DNA from: Allopusillimonas sp048270225
GTDB lineage: Bacteria; Pseudomonadota; Gammaproteobacteria; Burkholderiales; Burkholderiaceae_B
NCBI GenBank assembly: GCA_048270225.1
Contig: JBLWTG010000002.1
Location: 186,001 to 250,000 of the forward strand
Direction: 5' to 3'
Length of the DNA stretch: 64,000 bases
Under the pieces are notes generated by a model. That model searched no databases and had not been told where the DNA came from. It worked only from the letters and a program-made list of their open reading frames with translations. A program made the translations under genes and the position numbers. Position 1 is the first letter of the stretch; the number at the start of each line of letters is the position of its first letter. Positions 26,000 through 33,793 of the stretch are shown in pieces.

Positions 26000-26173
26000 A
26001 TGAGCACCACCACCTTGAGCGCTGGACAAAGCTTTCGCAATTTACCCCGGCGTCGCTTCTCCAAAGAAGAAAAGCATCAAATTGTGCGAGACTTCTTGCG
26101 CCTGGACATCCCGCTGGCGCGCTTCGCCAGAGAGCGCGATCTGCATTACAACCAACTGAGAGGCTGGCGCTAC
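26000..26173 (+). mobile_element. Transposase OrfA fragment (IS66/IS3-like helix-turn-helix)
   Basis: Starting at ATG 26000, the frame includes RRRFSKEEKHQIVRDFLRL and RERDLHYNQLRGWRYG, the N-terminal HTH of an OrfA-type transposase. It is cut at 26174, exactly where the duplicated VOC sequence begins. No catalytic domain or intact inverted repeats were found. Confidence 0.65.
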
Positions 26174-26355
26174 GGCTACCCTTCAGTCTTCTGCTTCAGA
26201 CCACTGAGGGTTCCAAACAACTTCCCATAGATGTCCGTCTGGATCATGGAAATAGCCCGAATACCCGCCCCAGAATGTGTCGTGCGCAGGCTTGACAATA
26301 ACAGCCCCCGCCGAGGCTGCTTTGGCCATGACTTGATCAACTTCTGCTTTTGACG
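26174..26355 (-). repeat. 182-bp duplicate of the VOC gene 3' end
   Basis: Near-identical direct copy of 22886-23067 (four mismatches by eye). It joins the transposase fragment at one side and, at the other, breaks off at GCTTAC, which is also where the second HigA gene ends. GCTTAC resembles the end of IS66-family inverted repeats (GTAAGC), so an IS-linked copying event is possible. Confidence 0.88.
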
Positions 26356-26356
26356 C

Positions 26357-26677
26357 TTACCCAGGCACCGCTGCAGCAGAGTCATGATTCACATGAACGG
26401 GCTTGAATGAAAGCTGTAAGCCCAGCGCATGGGCAACCTTTACAACGGTTGAAAGGCTTGGGTTTCCCTCTCCGGAAAGCGCCTTATCCAGTCCTTGACG
26501 GCTCATACCCACGTCGCGGGCAAGCTGACTAAAGTTGCGAGCACGGGCCACGTCGCCCAATGCGGCTGCAATGAGTGCCGGTTCGCCTTCTTCCATCACG
26601 GCATCCAGATAGGCGGCTATGTCTTCCTCGGTTGTAAGGTAGTCCACCGTGTCATATTGACTGAATTTAATGTCCAT
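26357..26677 (-). CDS. HigA-like antitoxin, second module
   Basis: 106 residues from ATG 26677, with AGGAG 8 bp upstream; in-frame ATGs at 26683 and 26695 are alternatives. The HTH block is NFSQLARDVGMSRQGLDKAL, followed by GNPSLSTVVKVAHALGLQL, clearly related to the HigA at 25145-25438. The frame is intact although its partner toxin is frameshifted, so it is an orphan antitoxin. Confidence 0.85.
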   Translation of the reverse strand: MDIKFSQYDTVDYLTTEEDIAAYLDAVMEEGEPALIAAALGDVARARNFSQLARDVGMSRQGLDKALSGEGNPSLSTVVKVAHALGLQLSFKPVHVNHDSAAAVPG

Positions 26678-26691
26678 CGCCATTACTCCTT

Positions 26692-26978
26692 TCATTGTGC
26701 CGCAATGGTTTTGGCCAGGACTATGTCTTTGTCCTGACTTCCCTTATCGCCACCACATAGCAGCACCGCTACTACAGGGCCGTGCTGCATGTAATACACG
26801 CGGTATCCGGGGCCATAGTCGATTCGTATTTCAGATATTCCTCACCTACCGGCTTCACATCACCAGGGTTTCCCAAGCTTAATCTACGGATGCGGGTTTC
26901 TATCTTTGCGCGGGCTTTGCGATCGCGTAAATCGATCAACCAGCGGTTAAACAGGTTGGTCTTGATAAGTTCAATCAT
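26692..26978 (-). pseudogene. HigB-like toxin inactivated by a single-base deletion
   Basis: ATG 26978 starts MIELIKTNLFNRWLIDLRD and continues to GDVKPVGE. After this, near 26841, the frame is wrong by one base. In the adjacent frame the rest of the toxin is intact: GISEIRIDYGPGYRVYYMQH, then VLLCGGDKGSQ, ending at 26692. Adding one G to GAGGAATATC would restore a toxin of about 95 residues similar to the intact neighbour. Confidence 0.85.
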
Positions 26979-26983
26979 ATGCA

Positions 26984-26993
26984 AACTATAGTT
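26984..26993 (-). promoter_or_regulatory. Palindrome upstream of the second higBA module
   Basis: AACTATAGTT is a perfect 10-bp palindrome 5 bp upstream of the decayed toxin start. Its location parallels the operator of the intact module, so it is a probable antitoxin-binding site. Confidence 0.5.
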
Positions 26994-27026
26994 GCTACTC
27001 TGTTACGTGTCACCTACAGTTGCTAT

Positions 27027-27152
27027 ATGGAGCATCCGTGCCAAGATGCGGCGCAATCGAAGGCGGCCTATCGATATTTTGCAAATCCACGCGTTAATGA
27101 ATGGGCCATTCCGTCAAGCAAGCTATTAGGGCCTTCTCTAGCTCATTCTTAA
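27027..27152 (+). mobile_element. IS4/Tn5-type transposase, N-terminal fragment
   Basis: 41 codons contain CQDAAQSKAAYRYFANPRVN, matching the DNA-binding N-terminal domain of IS4/Tn5-like transposases (QxxAxxKAAYRFFxNPRV). It ends in a stop soon after, with no DDE domain. No terminal repeats were seen. Confidence 0.6.
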
Positions 27153-27176
27153 AGGTAGCGTAGTCTTCAACGCCGT

Positions 27177-27207
27177 GATTGCCGGCCCAGATAGAGGGCC
27201 GGCAATC
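27177..27207. repeat. 31-bp palindrome
   Basis: GATTGCCGGCCC (27177-27188) and GGGCCGGCAATC (27196-27207) form a perfect 12-bp stem with a 7-base loop. No U run follows on either strand, so it is not a simple terminator. It lies between the IS4-like fragment and repeat copy 2. Confidence 0.65.
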
Positions 27208-27234
27208 GCAAGCGCAAGACGTCTTCCGAACCAC

Positions 27235-27469
27235 CCAAACCCGGCATAAAAAGGCCAAGCACCATCCTCTGCCCAGCAACGGCTCACAACAATTCACCGC
27301 AGGGCGGCCAGCATATCGACTGCCTGAAGGCATGATCTGAGCCGAACGAGGCGTAGGCGAAGGGAGGGCCGCAGGGCCCGGACGAGCAAGCCGATGTGGT
27401 GTTCGGCGCGCAGGCGCCGAACCGGCTCAGTTATGCCGGAAGGCAGGCGATATGCTGGTCGACCGTCAA
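27235..27469 (-). repeat. Structured repeat, copy 2 (inverted relative to copy 1)
   Basis: Reverse-complement homologue of 19925-20160. Outer arms are 27306-27344 and 27423-27460. Inner hairpins are GGGCC/GGCCC at 27366-27379 and GTTCGGCGC/GCGCCGAAC at 27401-27422, with loops that differ from copy 1. The shared flank containing AAAAAGGCCAAGCAC lies near 27248-27262. Confidence 0.8.
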
Positions 27470-27494
27470 AAGAACATAAACCGGCCGTCAAAAG
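27463..27494 (+). repeat. Short direct repeat CCGTCAAAAG, twice
   Basis: The decamer CCGTCAAAAG occurs at 27463-27472 and 27485-27494, a 22-bp period, at the outer edge of repeat copy 2. Possibly the remains of a junction. Confidence 0.45.
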
Positions 27495-27533
27495 CACACA
27501 AGCTGGTCATCTAAAGACCACCAAGCGCTCACC

Positions 27534-27566
27534 TCAAAAAATCGGCCAGCACAAAAGGCTGGCCAA
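27534..27566 (-). terminator. Intrinsic terminator of the AapJ-type gene
   Basis: On the minus strand GGCCAGC/GCTGGCC (27558-27564 with 27544-27550) forms a 7-bp stem with a 7-base loop, followed by ATTTTTT (27542-27536). It lies 59 bp past the stop of the amino-acid binding protein. Confidence 0.75.
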
Positions 27567-27622
27567 TCCTCACAAAACCGGTTTACGTGACAAACTGCGC
27601 GTCACCCAAACCCAATCTGCAA

Positions 27623-28639
27623 CTAACGTATCGGCAACCCGTACATCAGCCCGCCATCCGTCCACTGCGCATTGAGCCCGCGCTGGATCTTGAGCGCACT
27701 GCCCTGGCCGACGTTGCGCTCAAAGCTCTCGCCATAATTGCCGACCTGCTTGATGATGTTGTAGGCCCACTTTTCGTCCAGCCCCATATTCTTGCCCGCA
27801 CCCGCCGTCACGCCCAGCATGCGGCGGATATTGGGATTCGTGCTCTTGAGCTGCTCATCCACATTCTTGGATGTCACACCCAGCTCCTCGGCCCCGATCA
27901 TGGCCTGCAGCGACCACTTGACAATATTGAGCCAGCCATCGTCGCCCTGGCGCACAAAAGGCCCCAGCGGCTCCTTGGAGATGATCTCCGGCAGCACGAC
28001 ATAATCATCCGGATTGGACATCTTGGAAATCCGGATGGAAGCCAGGCCTGACGCATCCGTCGTGAACACATCGCAGCGGCCTGCCGCAAAGGCATTGACC
28101 ACCTCATTGAACTGCTCGATCACGACCGGCTTGTAGTTGACATTGTTCGCCCGCGCCCAGTCGGCCATGGTGTTTTCATTGGACGTGCCCGTCTGCATGC
28201 AGACCGAGGCGCCATTGAGCTCCTTGGCGCTTTTTACACCCAGCGACTTGGAAACCAGAAAGCCCTGGCCATCATAGAAATTCACCCCCGCGGAAATGGC
28301 GCCCAGCGCCGTATCGCGCTGCTGCGTGACCGTGGTATTGCGCGCCAGCAGGTCGATCTCGCCCGACTGAAGGGCCGTAAAGCGCTGCTGCGAATTGAGC
28401 GGCACTGCCTTGAACTTGGACGCATCGCCCAGCACCGCCGCCGCAACGGCCCGACACATATCCACATCCAGCCCCTGCCACACACCCTTGGCATCGGGCG
28501 CGGAAAACCCCGCAAAGCCCGTCGTGAAACCACAGTTGACGACGCCGCGCTGCTTGACCACATCGAGCGTGCCGGCCTGGGCGACCTGCAGGCCCGCCAG
28601 CAGCATGGCGGCTCCCAGAGCGTATTTGAACTTGCGCAT
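27623..28639 (-). CDS. Amino-acid ABC transporter substrate-binding protein, AapJ/BztA type
   Basis: 338 residues from ATG 28639 with GGGGA upstream. Signal peptide ends at QVAQA (about residue 21). The mature part starts with TLDVVKQRGVVNCGF and has FSAPDAKGVWQGLDVDMCRA and GEIDLLARNTTVT, typical of the general L-amino-acid binding proteins AapJ/BztA (usual length about 340). No permease or ATPase genes of an Aap system are beside it, so it may share one elsewhere or serve another transporter. A good terminator follows. Confidence 0.92.
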   Translation of the reverse strand: MRKFKYALGAAMLLAGLQVAQAGTLDVVKQRGVVNCGFTTGFAGFSAPDAKGVWQGLDVDMCRAVAAAVLGDASKFKAVPLNSQQRFTALQSGEIDLLARNTTVTQQRDTALGAISAGVNFYDGQGFLVSKSLGVKSAKELNGASVCMQTGTSNENTMADWARANNVNYKPVVIEQFNEVVNAFAAGRCDVFTTDASGLASIRISKMSNPDDYVVLPEIISKEPLGPFVRQGDDGWLNIVKWSLQAMIGAEELGVTSKNVDEQLKSTNPNIRRMLGVTAGAGKNMGLDEKWAYNIIKQVGNYGESFERNVGQGSALKIQRGLNAQWTDGGLMYGLPIR

Positions 28640-28824
28640 AAGATTTCCCCTGTAAGAGACAAGATACTTTTGTTGCATCTTACTTCAATCCCTGCCCTTG
28701 TCCCCAGCGCTGGGGCCATAAGCTTATTCCAGCGCCTGCGCTGCCTCACCAGCCAGGAGCGCACCGGTTGGGACTGGCCAGACCCCGCATGCGTTGTCCG
28801 CGACCGCGCGACAAAAAACGCGGC

Positions 28825-30099
28825 TCAATCGTAGCTGCGGATGTCTTCGATCACTTTTCCATCATTGGGCAGGCTGCCCGGCGCCACCGGCTCGATGTCG
28901 GCGCGCAGCTTGGTCAGCTCACGCACGGAGTCTGCCAGCCGCGACAGCGCTTCCGGGCTGGGCTGCTCGACCTCCGCGCGCAGCACCATCACATCGTTGC
29001 CCATGCTGCCGCTGACGATCAGCCTGGCCTTGCGCACTTCGGGATGGCGCTTGAGTACTCCGGCCACCTGGCCTGGATGCACAAACATGCCGCGCACTTT
29101 GGTTGTCTGGTCCGCCCTGCCCATCCAGCCCTTGATGCGCGCATTGCTGCGCCCGCAGGGCGACAGGCCAGGCATGATGGCGGACAGGTCGCCGGTGCCG
29201 AAGCGCACCAGGGGATAGTCCGGATTGAGCGTGGTCACCACGACCTCGCCGACCTCGCCCGGGGGAACGCACTGCCCGGTGCCGGGCCGCACAATCTCCA
29301 GGATGATGTCCTCGTTGATGACCAGCCCTTCGCGCGCCGGCGTTTCATAAGCCATCATGCCCAGGTCCGCGCTGCCATAGGCCTGATAGCCGTCGATGCC
29401 ATGCGCTGCAAACCATTCACGCAAAGAAGGCGGAAACGCCTCGCCGGAAAACAGCGCCCGCTTCAGCGAGGGCAGGGCCACCCCCATCTGCAAGGCCTTC
29501 TCGATAATGATGCGCAGAAAGCTGGGCGTGCCGACATAGCCGGCAGGCTGCAAATCGGCAATCGCCTGCACCTGCTGCTCGGTCTGGCCCACGCCGCCCG
29601 GAAACACCGTGCAGCCCAGGGCATGCGCAGCCGTTTCCATCATGGAACCGGCCGGGGTGAAGTGATAGGAAAAGCAGTTGTAGACCAGCTCGCCGGGCCG
29701 AAAGCCCGCAGCATAGAGCGAACGCGCAAAACCCCAATAGTCAGGCCGGCGGCTCTCGGGCTCATAAATGGGGCCGGGCGACGCAAACACGCGCGCCGAC
29801 TCGCCCCAGCCTATGGCCGAGAATCCTCCAAAAATACGGCTCACCGCCGGCAGGTCGCTGCCGCTGTCGCCCTGCCGCATAGCCAACTGCGCCTGCAGCA
29901 ATTCGCTCTTGCGGATGACCGGAATACGCTCCAGGTCTGCGCGACTGCGCATGGCCTGCGACTCGACGCCCTGCAACTGTTGCGCAATGGCCGGCGCCCG
30001 TTGCCGGGCCCGCTCCAGTGCCGCAGGCAGGCGTTCGAGCAGGGCCTGTTCACGGGCATCCGGCGAGATGGCCTCGCGTTCCTCGTAATAGTTTTCCAT
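28825..30099 (-). CDS. Phenylacetate-CoA ligase family protein (PaaK-like)
   Basis: 424 residues, the length of PaaK-type adenylating enzymes. Adenylation motifs are YHFTPAGSMMETAAHALG, the nucleotide region YQAYGSADLGMMAYE, the hinge-like VRFGTGDLSA and a C-terminal GMFVHPGQVAGVLKRHPEV. It should activate a carboxylic acid, probably aromatic, as a CoA thioester with ATP. AAGGAAA precedes the ATG. It is the last gene of the ABC transporter operon (24 bp after livF), which implies import followed by activation. The substrate is not known. Confidence 0.88.
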   Translation of the reverse strand: MENYYEEREAISPDAREQALLERLPAALERARQRAPAIAQQLQGVESQAMRSRADLERIPVIRKSELLQAQLAMRQGDSGSDLPAVSRIFGGFSAIGWGESARVFASPGPIYEPESRRPDYWGFARSLYAAGFRPGELVYNCFSYHFTPAGSMMETAAHALGCTVFPGGVGQTEQQVQAIADLQPAGYVGTPSFLRIIIEKALQMGVALPSLKRALFSGEAFPPSLREWFAAHGIDGYQAYGSADLGMMAYETPAREGLVINEDIILEIVRPGTGQCVPPGEVGEVVVTTLNPDYPLVRFGTGDLSAIMPGLSPCGRSNARIKGWMGRADQTTKVRGMFVHPGQVAGVLKRHPEVRKARLIVSGSMGNDVMVLRAEVEQPSPEALSRLADSVRELTKLRADIEPVAPGSLPNDGKVIEDIRSYD

Positions 30100-30123
30100 G
30101 TCGTTTCCTTGCTGCCTGCCCTG

Positions 30124-31059
30124 CTAGGCAAGCCAGCGCTTGCGGCGCCGGTAAAATTTGGTGTCACGAAAACTCTTGCGCTCGCCGCTGGATACGCCCA
30201 GGTAAAACTCCTTGACGTCCTCATTCTCGGCCAGCGCCCTGGCCTGCCCATCCATCATCACGCGGCCGTTTTCAAGAATGTAGCCATAGTCGGCATACCG
30301 CAACGCAATATTGGTGTTCTGTTCGGCGAGCAGAAAACTCACGCGCTCGCGCTGGTTCAGGTCGCGCACGATCTCGAAAATTTCTTCGACGATCTGAGGC
30401 GCCAGCCCCATGGATGGTTCATCGAGCAGGATCATGGTGGGGCTGGCCATCAGCGCGCGCCCGATGGCGGCCATCTGCTGCTCTCCGCCCGAGGTATAGC
30501 CCGCCTGACTGCCACGTCGCTGCTTGAGCCGCGGAAAGTATTGGTACACCTTGTCCAGCGACGCGTTGATGTCGCCGCGGCTGGCCTTGCGCGTATAGGC
30601 GCCGGTCAGCAGGTTTTCTTCTATGGTCAGGTGGGCAAAGCAGTGCCTCCCTTCCATGACCTGCACAACGCCCCGCTTGACCAGGTCAGCCGGCGTCAGC
30701 CGGTCGATGCGCTCGCCCCGGTAATCGATGCTGCCCTTGGTGACGTCGCCGCGCTCGGCCCTGAGCAGATTGGAGACGGCCCGCAGCGTGGTGGTCTTGC
30801 CTGCGCCGTTGGCGCCCAGCAGCGCCACGATCTTGCCTTCCGGCACGCTGAGCGATACGCCCTTGAGTACGAGAATGACATGGTTGTAGATCACCTCTAT
30901 CCCGTTGACATTCAGCAGGATGTTCGGCGCCTGTTCTACAGGCGTGCCGGCCGCGACGCTGCCTGAGCTGGCAGCCGCAACACTTGCCTGCGCATCGACA
31001 CTCGTCTGCGGAGTTCCTCCGGCAATGGTTTGCCCGGAGTCCTGGACATTCGGATTCAT
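30124..31059 (-). CDS. livF: Branched-chain/organic-acid ABC transporter ATPase, LivF type
   Basis: 311 residues. Walker A is LGANGAGKTTTLRAV, the signature region SGGEQQMAAIGRAL and Walker B MILLDEPSMGLAP. Unusual for LivF (about 235 residues): an N-terminal extension of some 50 residues rich in Ala, Ser, Gln and Thr, and a basic C-terminal tail (RDTKFYRRRKRWLA). ATG 31059 has AGGAAAC upstream; a start at 31089 is possible. It pairs with LivG to power the transporter. Confidence 0.92.
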   Translation of the reverse strand: MNPNVQDSGQTIAGGTPQTSVDAQASVAAASSGSVAAGTPVEQAPNILLNVNGIEVIYNHVILVLKGVSLSVPEGKIVALLGANGAGKTTTLRAVSNLLRAERGDVTKGSIDYRGERIDRLTPADLVKRGVVQVMEGRHCFAHLTIEENLLTGAYTRKASRGDINASLDKVYQYFPRLKQRRGSQAGYTSGGEQQMAAIGRALMASPTMILLDEPSMGLAPQIVEEIFEIVRDLNQRERVSFLLAEQNTNIALRYADYGYILENGRVMMDGQARALAENEDVKEFYLGVSSGERKSFRDTKFYRRRKRWLA

Positions 31060-31098
31060 GATTGTGTTTCCTGCCTCATTGGCGCCCAACGTGGTTCT

Positions 31099-31139
31099 CC
31101 CGGGCTGGTTATGCAGCGTTGCTGCACACCCAGCCCGGG
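31099..31139 (-). terminator. Strong hairpin between livK and livF
   Basis: CCCGGGCTGG (31099-31108) pairs with CCAGCCCGGG (31130-31139), and an inner TGCAGC/GCTGCA stem extends it. No U run follows. It probably acts as a stabilising or attenuating hairpin after the abundant binding-protein gene. Confidence 0.6.
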
Positions 31140-31149
31140 CAGCGTCACA

Positions 31150-32484
31150 CTAGCCTTCTTTGCTGCAATCGCGCTTTTCCAGTTTCTTTTCCTGTGCGTA
31201 CTTGGCGCCCAGCGACTTGATGAGCGGCTCAACATACTTCTTGTCAGACTGATACCAGTCCGACACGATGTTGAACTTCTTGCCGTCCCACTGGATGATG
31301 CGCGCCCAATCGTCGCCCATGTGATCGGTGCAACTGGTCTTGACCGGACGCATCAGTTTGGCGAAGCCCAACTCTTCCAGCCGCTCCTTGGTGATGTTCA
31401 GGTTCTCCATGCCCCACTGCACCTGCTCAGGCGTCATGTGCTTGCCCTTGCCGAACTTCTCCTGCGCGGTACGGATGGCTTCGACCTGCAGCATGGAAAT
31501 CATCATGCCGCGCGTATAGCCAATGGTGCCGAAGTACTTGCCATCGGTGTCGCTGCCCATGCCCTTGTCGTAGACATACTTCTTCATGTCTTCGTGCACG
31601 CGTCCATGATCGGCGCTGTTGTGGATGGTGATGCCGTTATAGCCCTTGGCAACGTCGCCCAGGTCCTGCACATCGTTCTCCGAGCTGGCCCACCAGATGG
31701 CGTACATCTTGTCGCGCGGATAGCCAACGGACTGCGCTTCGCGTATTGCGGTTGGCGTCATGATGCCGGCGCTCCAGAGCAATACATAGTCGGGCCGGTT
31801 CTTGCGGATCTGCAGCCAGGTGGATTTCTGCTCCACGCCGGGCGCCGTCACCGGGTACAGCAGCAGCTCAAAGCCGTTGGCCTTGGAGCGCTCCTGCAGC
31901 AGGGGGATAGGCTCCTTGCCAAAGGGCGAGTCGTGATAGATCAGGGCAATCTTCTTGCCCTTGAGCTTGTCTTCGCCACCCAGCTTCTTGGCGATATCCT
32001 GGATCATCACGTCTGCGGCAGTCCAGTAGGAGCCGAGCAGCGGGAAATTCCACTTGAACACCGAGCCGTCCGCCGACTGGGACAAGCCATAGCCCACCGT
32101 GAGTACGGAAACGTGATCGGTAAAGGCCTTGTCTGTCACCGCGAACGTAATACCGGTGGACTGGGTATCGAAGCTGGATGCGCCGCCGTTCTTGTTCTTC
32201 AGGCGTTCATAGCACTCCACACCTTTGTCCGTGGCGTAGGCGGTTTCGCACTCCTCGTAAACGATCTTGACGCCGTTGATGCCGCCGTCGCGCTCATTGA
32301 CCAGCTTGAGGTAGTCCATTTTGCCGTCGGCCCAGGGAATGCCCAGCGGCGCGAACGAGCCCGTCCGATAGGCCAGCAACGGTATGAATTGCGTGTCGTC
32401 GGCGGCGGATGCCGGCAGCGATACCGCAGCGAGTGTTCCGCCAAGCGCCAGCAGCGCAGCGGCGAGTTTGATACGTGCTTTCAT
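31150..32484 (-). CDS. livK: ABC transporter substrate-binding protein, LivK/leucine-binding type
   Basis: 444 residues with a signal peptide ending LPASAA (about residue 28). Periplasmic type I binding fold: FIPLLAYRTGSFAPLG, then GVKIVYEECETAYATDKGVE and KIALIYHDSPFGKE. Longer than E. coli LivK (about 370) but normal for the group often found beside acyl-CoA ligases. A strong AGGAGG region precedes the ATG. It supplies the LivHM-LivGF transporter encoded next to it; the ligand is probably an organic or aromatic acid rather than leucine, judging from the ligases. Confidence 0.92.
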   Translation of the reverse strand: MKARIKLAAALLALGGTLAAVSLPASAADDTQFIPLLAYRTGSFAPLGIPWADGKMDYLKLVNERDGGINGVKIVYEECETAYATDKGVECYERLKNKNGGASSFDTQSTGITFAVTDKAFTDHVSVLTVGYGLSQSADGSVFKWNFPLLGSYWTAADVMIQDIAKKLGGEDKLKGKKIALIYHDSPFGKEPIPLLQERSKANGFELLLYPVTAPGVEQKSTWLQIRKNRPDYVLLWSAGIMTPTAIREAQSVGYPRDKMYAIWWASSENDVQDLGDVAKGYNGITIHNSADHGRVHEDMKKYVYDKGMGSDTDGKYFGTIGYTRGMMISMLQVEAIRTAQEKFGKGKHMTPEQVQWGMENLNITKERLEELGFAKLMRPVKTSCTDHMGDDWARIIQWDGKKFNIVSDWYQSDKKYVEPLIKSLGAKYAQEKKLEKRDCSKEG

Positions 32485-32614
32485 CTCCAGTCCTCCTGAT
32501 GGTGTCTATGGCACCGTTTGGATGTTGGCCGTGCGGAAAGGCGCGGCCTGTTTGCTGATTTACTGCAATGTGTAGCGAAGCCAGATTGTCTCTGATGTTG
32601 AACAGCGGTAATGA

Positions 32615-33679
32615 TCAATGCGGGAACGGCCAGATGCGCAGCTTTTCCTTGCCTATGCTCCATAGCCTGGCCAGGCCGTGGGGCTCCACGATCAGGAAAA
32701 ACACGATCAGCGCGCCGAACACCATGTGCTCGATGTGCGAGGCTGTATCCACCGCCAGCGTGATGCCGAACAGATGCGGCGCATTGGTCAGGAACACCGG
32801 CAGCAGCACCATGAAGGCCGCGCCGAAAAAACTGCCCACGATGGAACCGAGCCCGCCGATGATGACGATGAACAGCAGTTGCAGCGAACGGGTCAGGTCG
32901 AAAGCCAGCGGCTCCCATGAGCCCAGGTGAATGTAGGCCCACAGCGCCCCGGCCACGCCAATGATGAAAGAGCTCACGGCAAAGGCGGTCAGCTTGGCAT
33001 AGACAGGACGGATGCCGATCACGGAGGCGGCCACGTCCATGTCGCGTATCGCCATCCACTGGCGCCCTATCGCGCCGCGCACGAGATTTTTGGCCAATAC
33101 CGCAAACACCACGACAAAGAGCAGCACAAACAGGTAACGCTGCATCGGCGTCTGCACCGGCAGGCCGAAGGCGGTAAGCGCGGGTACGGACACATTGCCT
33201 GACGAGGAGTAATTGGTGAAATAGGGAATGCGCAGAAAGGCCCAGTCGACGAAGAATTGCGCCGCCAGTGTCGTGACCGCCAGATAAAGGCCGCGTATGC
33301 GCAGGCTGGGCACGCCGAACACCACGCCCACCAGGGTGGCGAACACGCCGCCCAGCAGGATTTGCGCCACCAGCGGCATGGCCGGAATGCGCACGCCTAT
33401 ATTCCATGCGGCATAGGCGCCTACCGCCATGAAGGCGCCCGACCCTATCGAGATCTGGCCGCAATAGCCCACCAGGATGTTCAGGCCGATGGCGGCCAGC
33501 GACAGAATCAGGAAAGGCGTCAGTATGGCCTGCAGAAAATAATTGGAGGCCAGCAGCGGAACCAGCACAAAGGCGAGCGCCAGCACGCCCAGCATGAAGA
33601 CGCGGTCCTGCCGGATCGGAAAGATCTGCTGATCAGCCCGATAACTGCTTTTGAACTGGCCATTTTCACGGTAGAACAT
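32615..33679 (-). CDS. livM: Branched-chain-type ABC transporter permease, LivM type
   Basis: 354 residues with about ten membrane helices. It has the LivM hallmarks GLNILVGYCGQISIGSGAFMA, here split as LNILVGYCGQISIGSGAF, and GIPSLRIRG-like GVPSLRIRGLYLAVTTLA. A further block, IGGLGSIVGSFFGAAFMVLL, is the cytoplasmic coupling loop. It partners with LivH and with ATPases LivF and LivG in the inner membrane. Confidence 0.94.
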   Translation of the reverse strand: MFYRENGQFKSSYRADQQIFPIRQDRVFMLGVLALAFVLVPLLASNYFLQAILTPFLILSLAAIGLNILVGYCGQISIGSGAFMAVGAYAAWNIGVRIPAMPLVAQILLGGVFATLVGVVFGVPSLRIRGLYLAVTTLAAQFFVDWAFLRIPYFTNYSSSGNVSVPALTAFGLPVQTPMQRYLFVLLFVVVFAVLAKNLVRGAIGRQWMAIRDMDVAASVIGIRPVYAKLTAFAVSSFIIGVAGALWAYIHLGSWEPLAFDLTRSLQLLFIVIIGGLGSIVGSFFGAAFMVLLPVFLTNAPHLFGITLAVDTASHIEHMVFGALIVFFLIVEPHGLARLWSIGKEKLRIWPFPH

Positions 33680-33793
33680 AGTCGATCCCTGGTCTGCTTG
33701 CCGCCGTCCGCCTGTGCAGTGCCGCGTGGGCCGGCTGCGTGCCGCATGTTTTCTGTTTATCGGAGTACCGCATATCGGTGACTGTGCGCATGG

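Noticed and set aside
27094..27333. Minus-strand frame of 79 codons across repeat copy 2
   Set aside because: It runs through the structured repeat and the 31-bp palindrome, and the equivalent frame in copy 1 does not keep the same protein sequence.
28768..30966. Long plus-strand frame (732 codons) opposite the PaaK-like ligase and livF
   Set aside because: Complement of two recognisable genes, with no domain of its own and no plausible start.
31049..31160. Intrinsic terminator ending the operon after livK
   Set aside because: The hairpin at 31099-31139 is strong, but there is no U run and livF continues with its own ribosome-binding site, so it is not an operon end.
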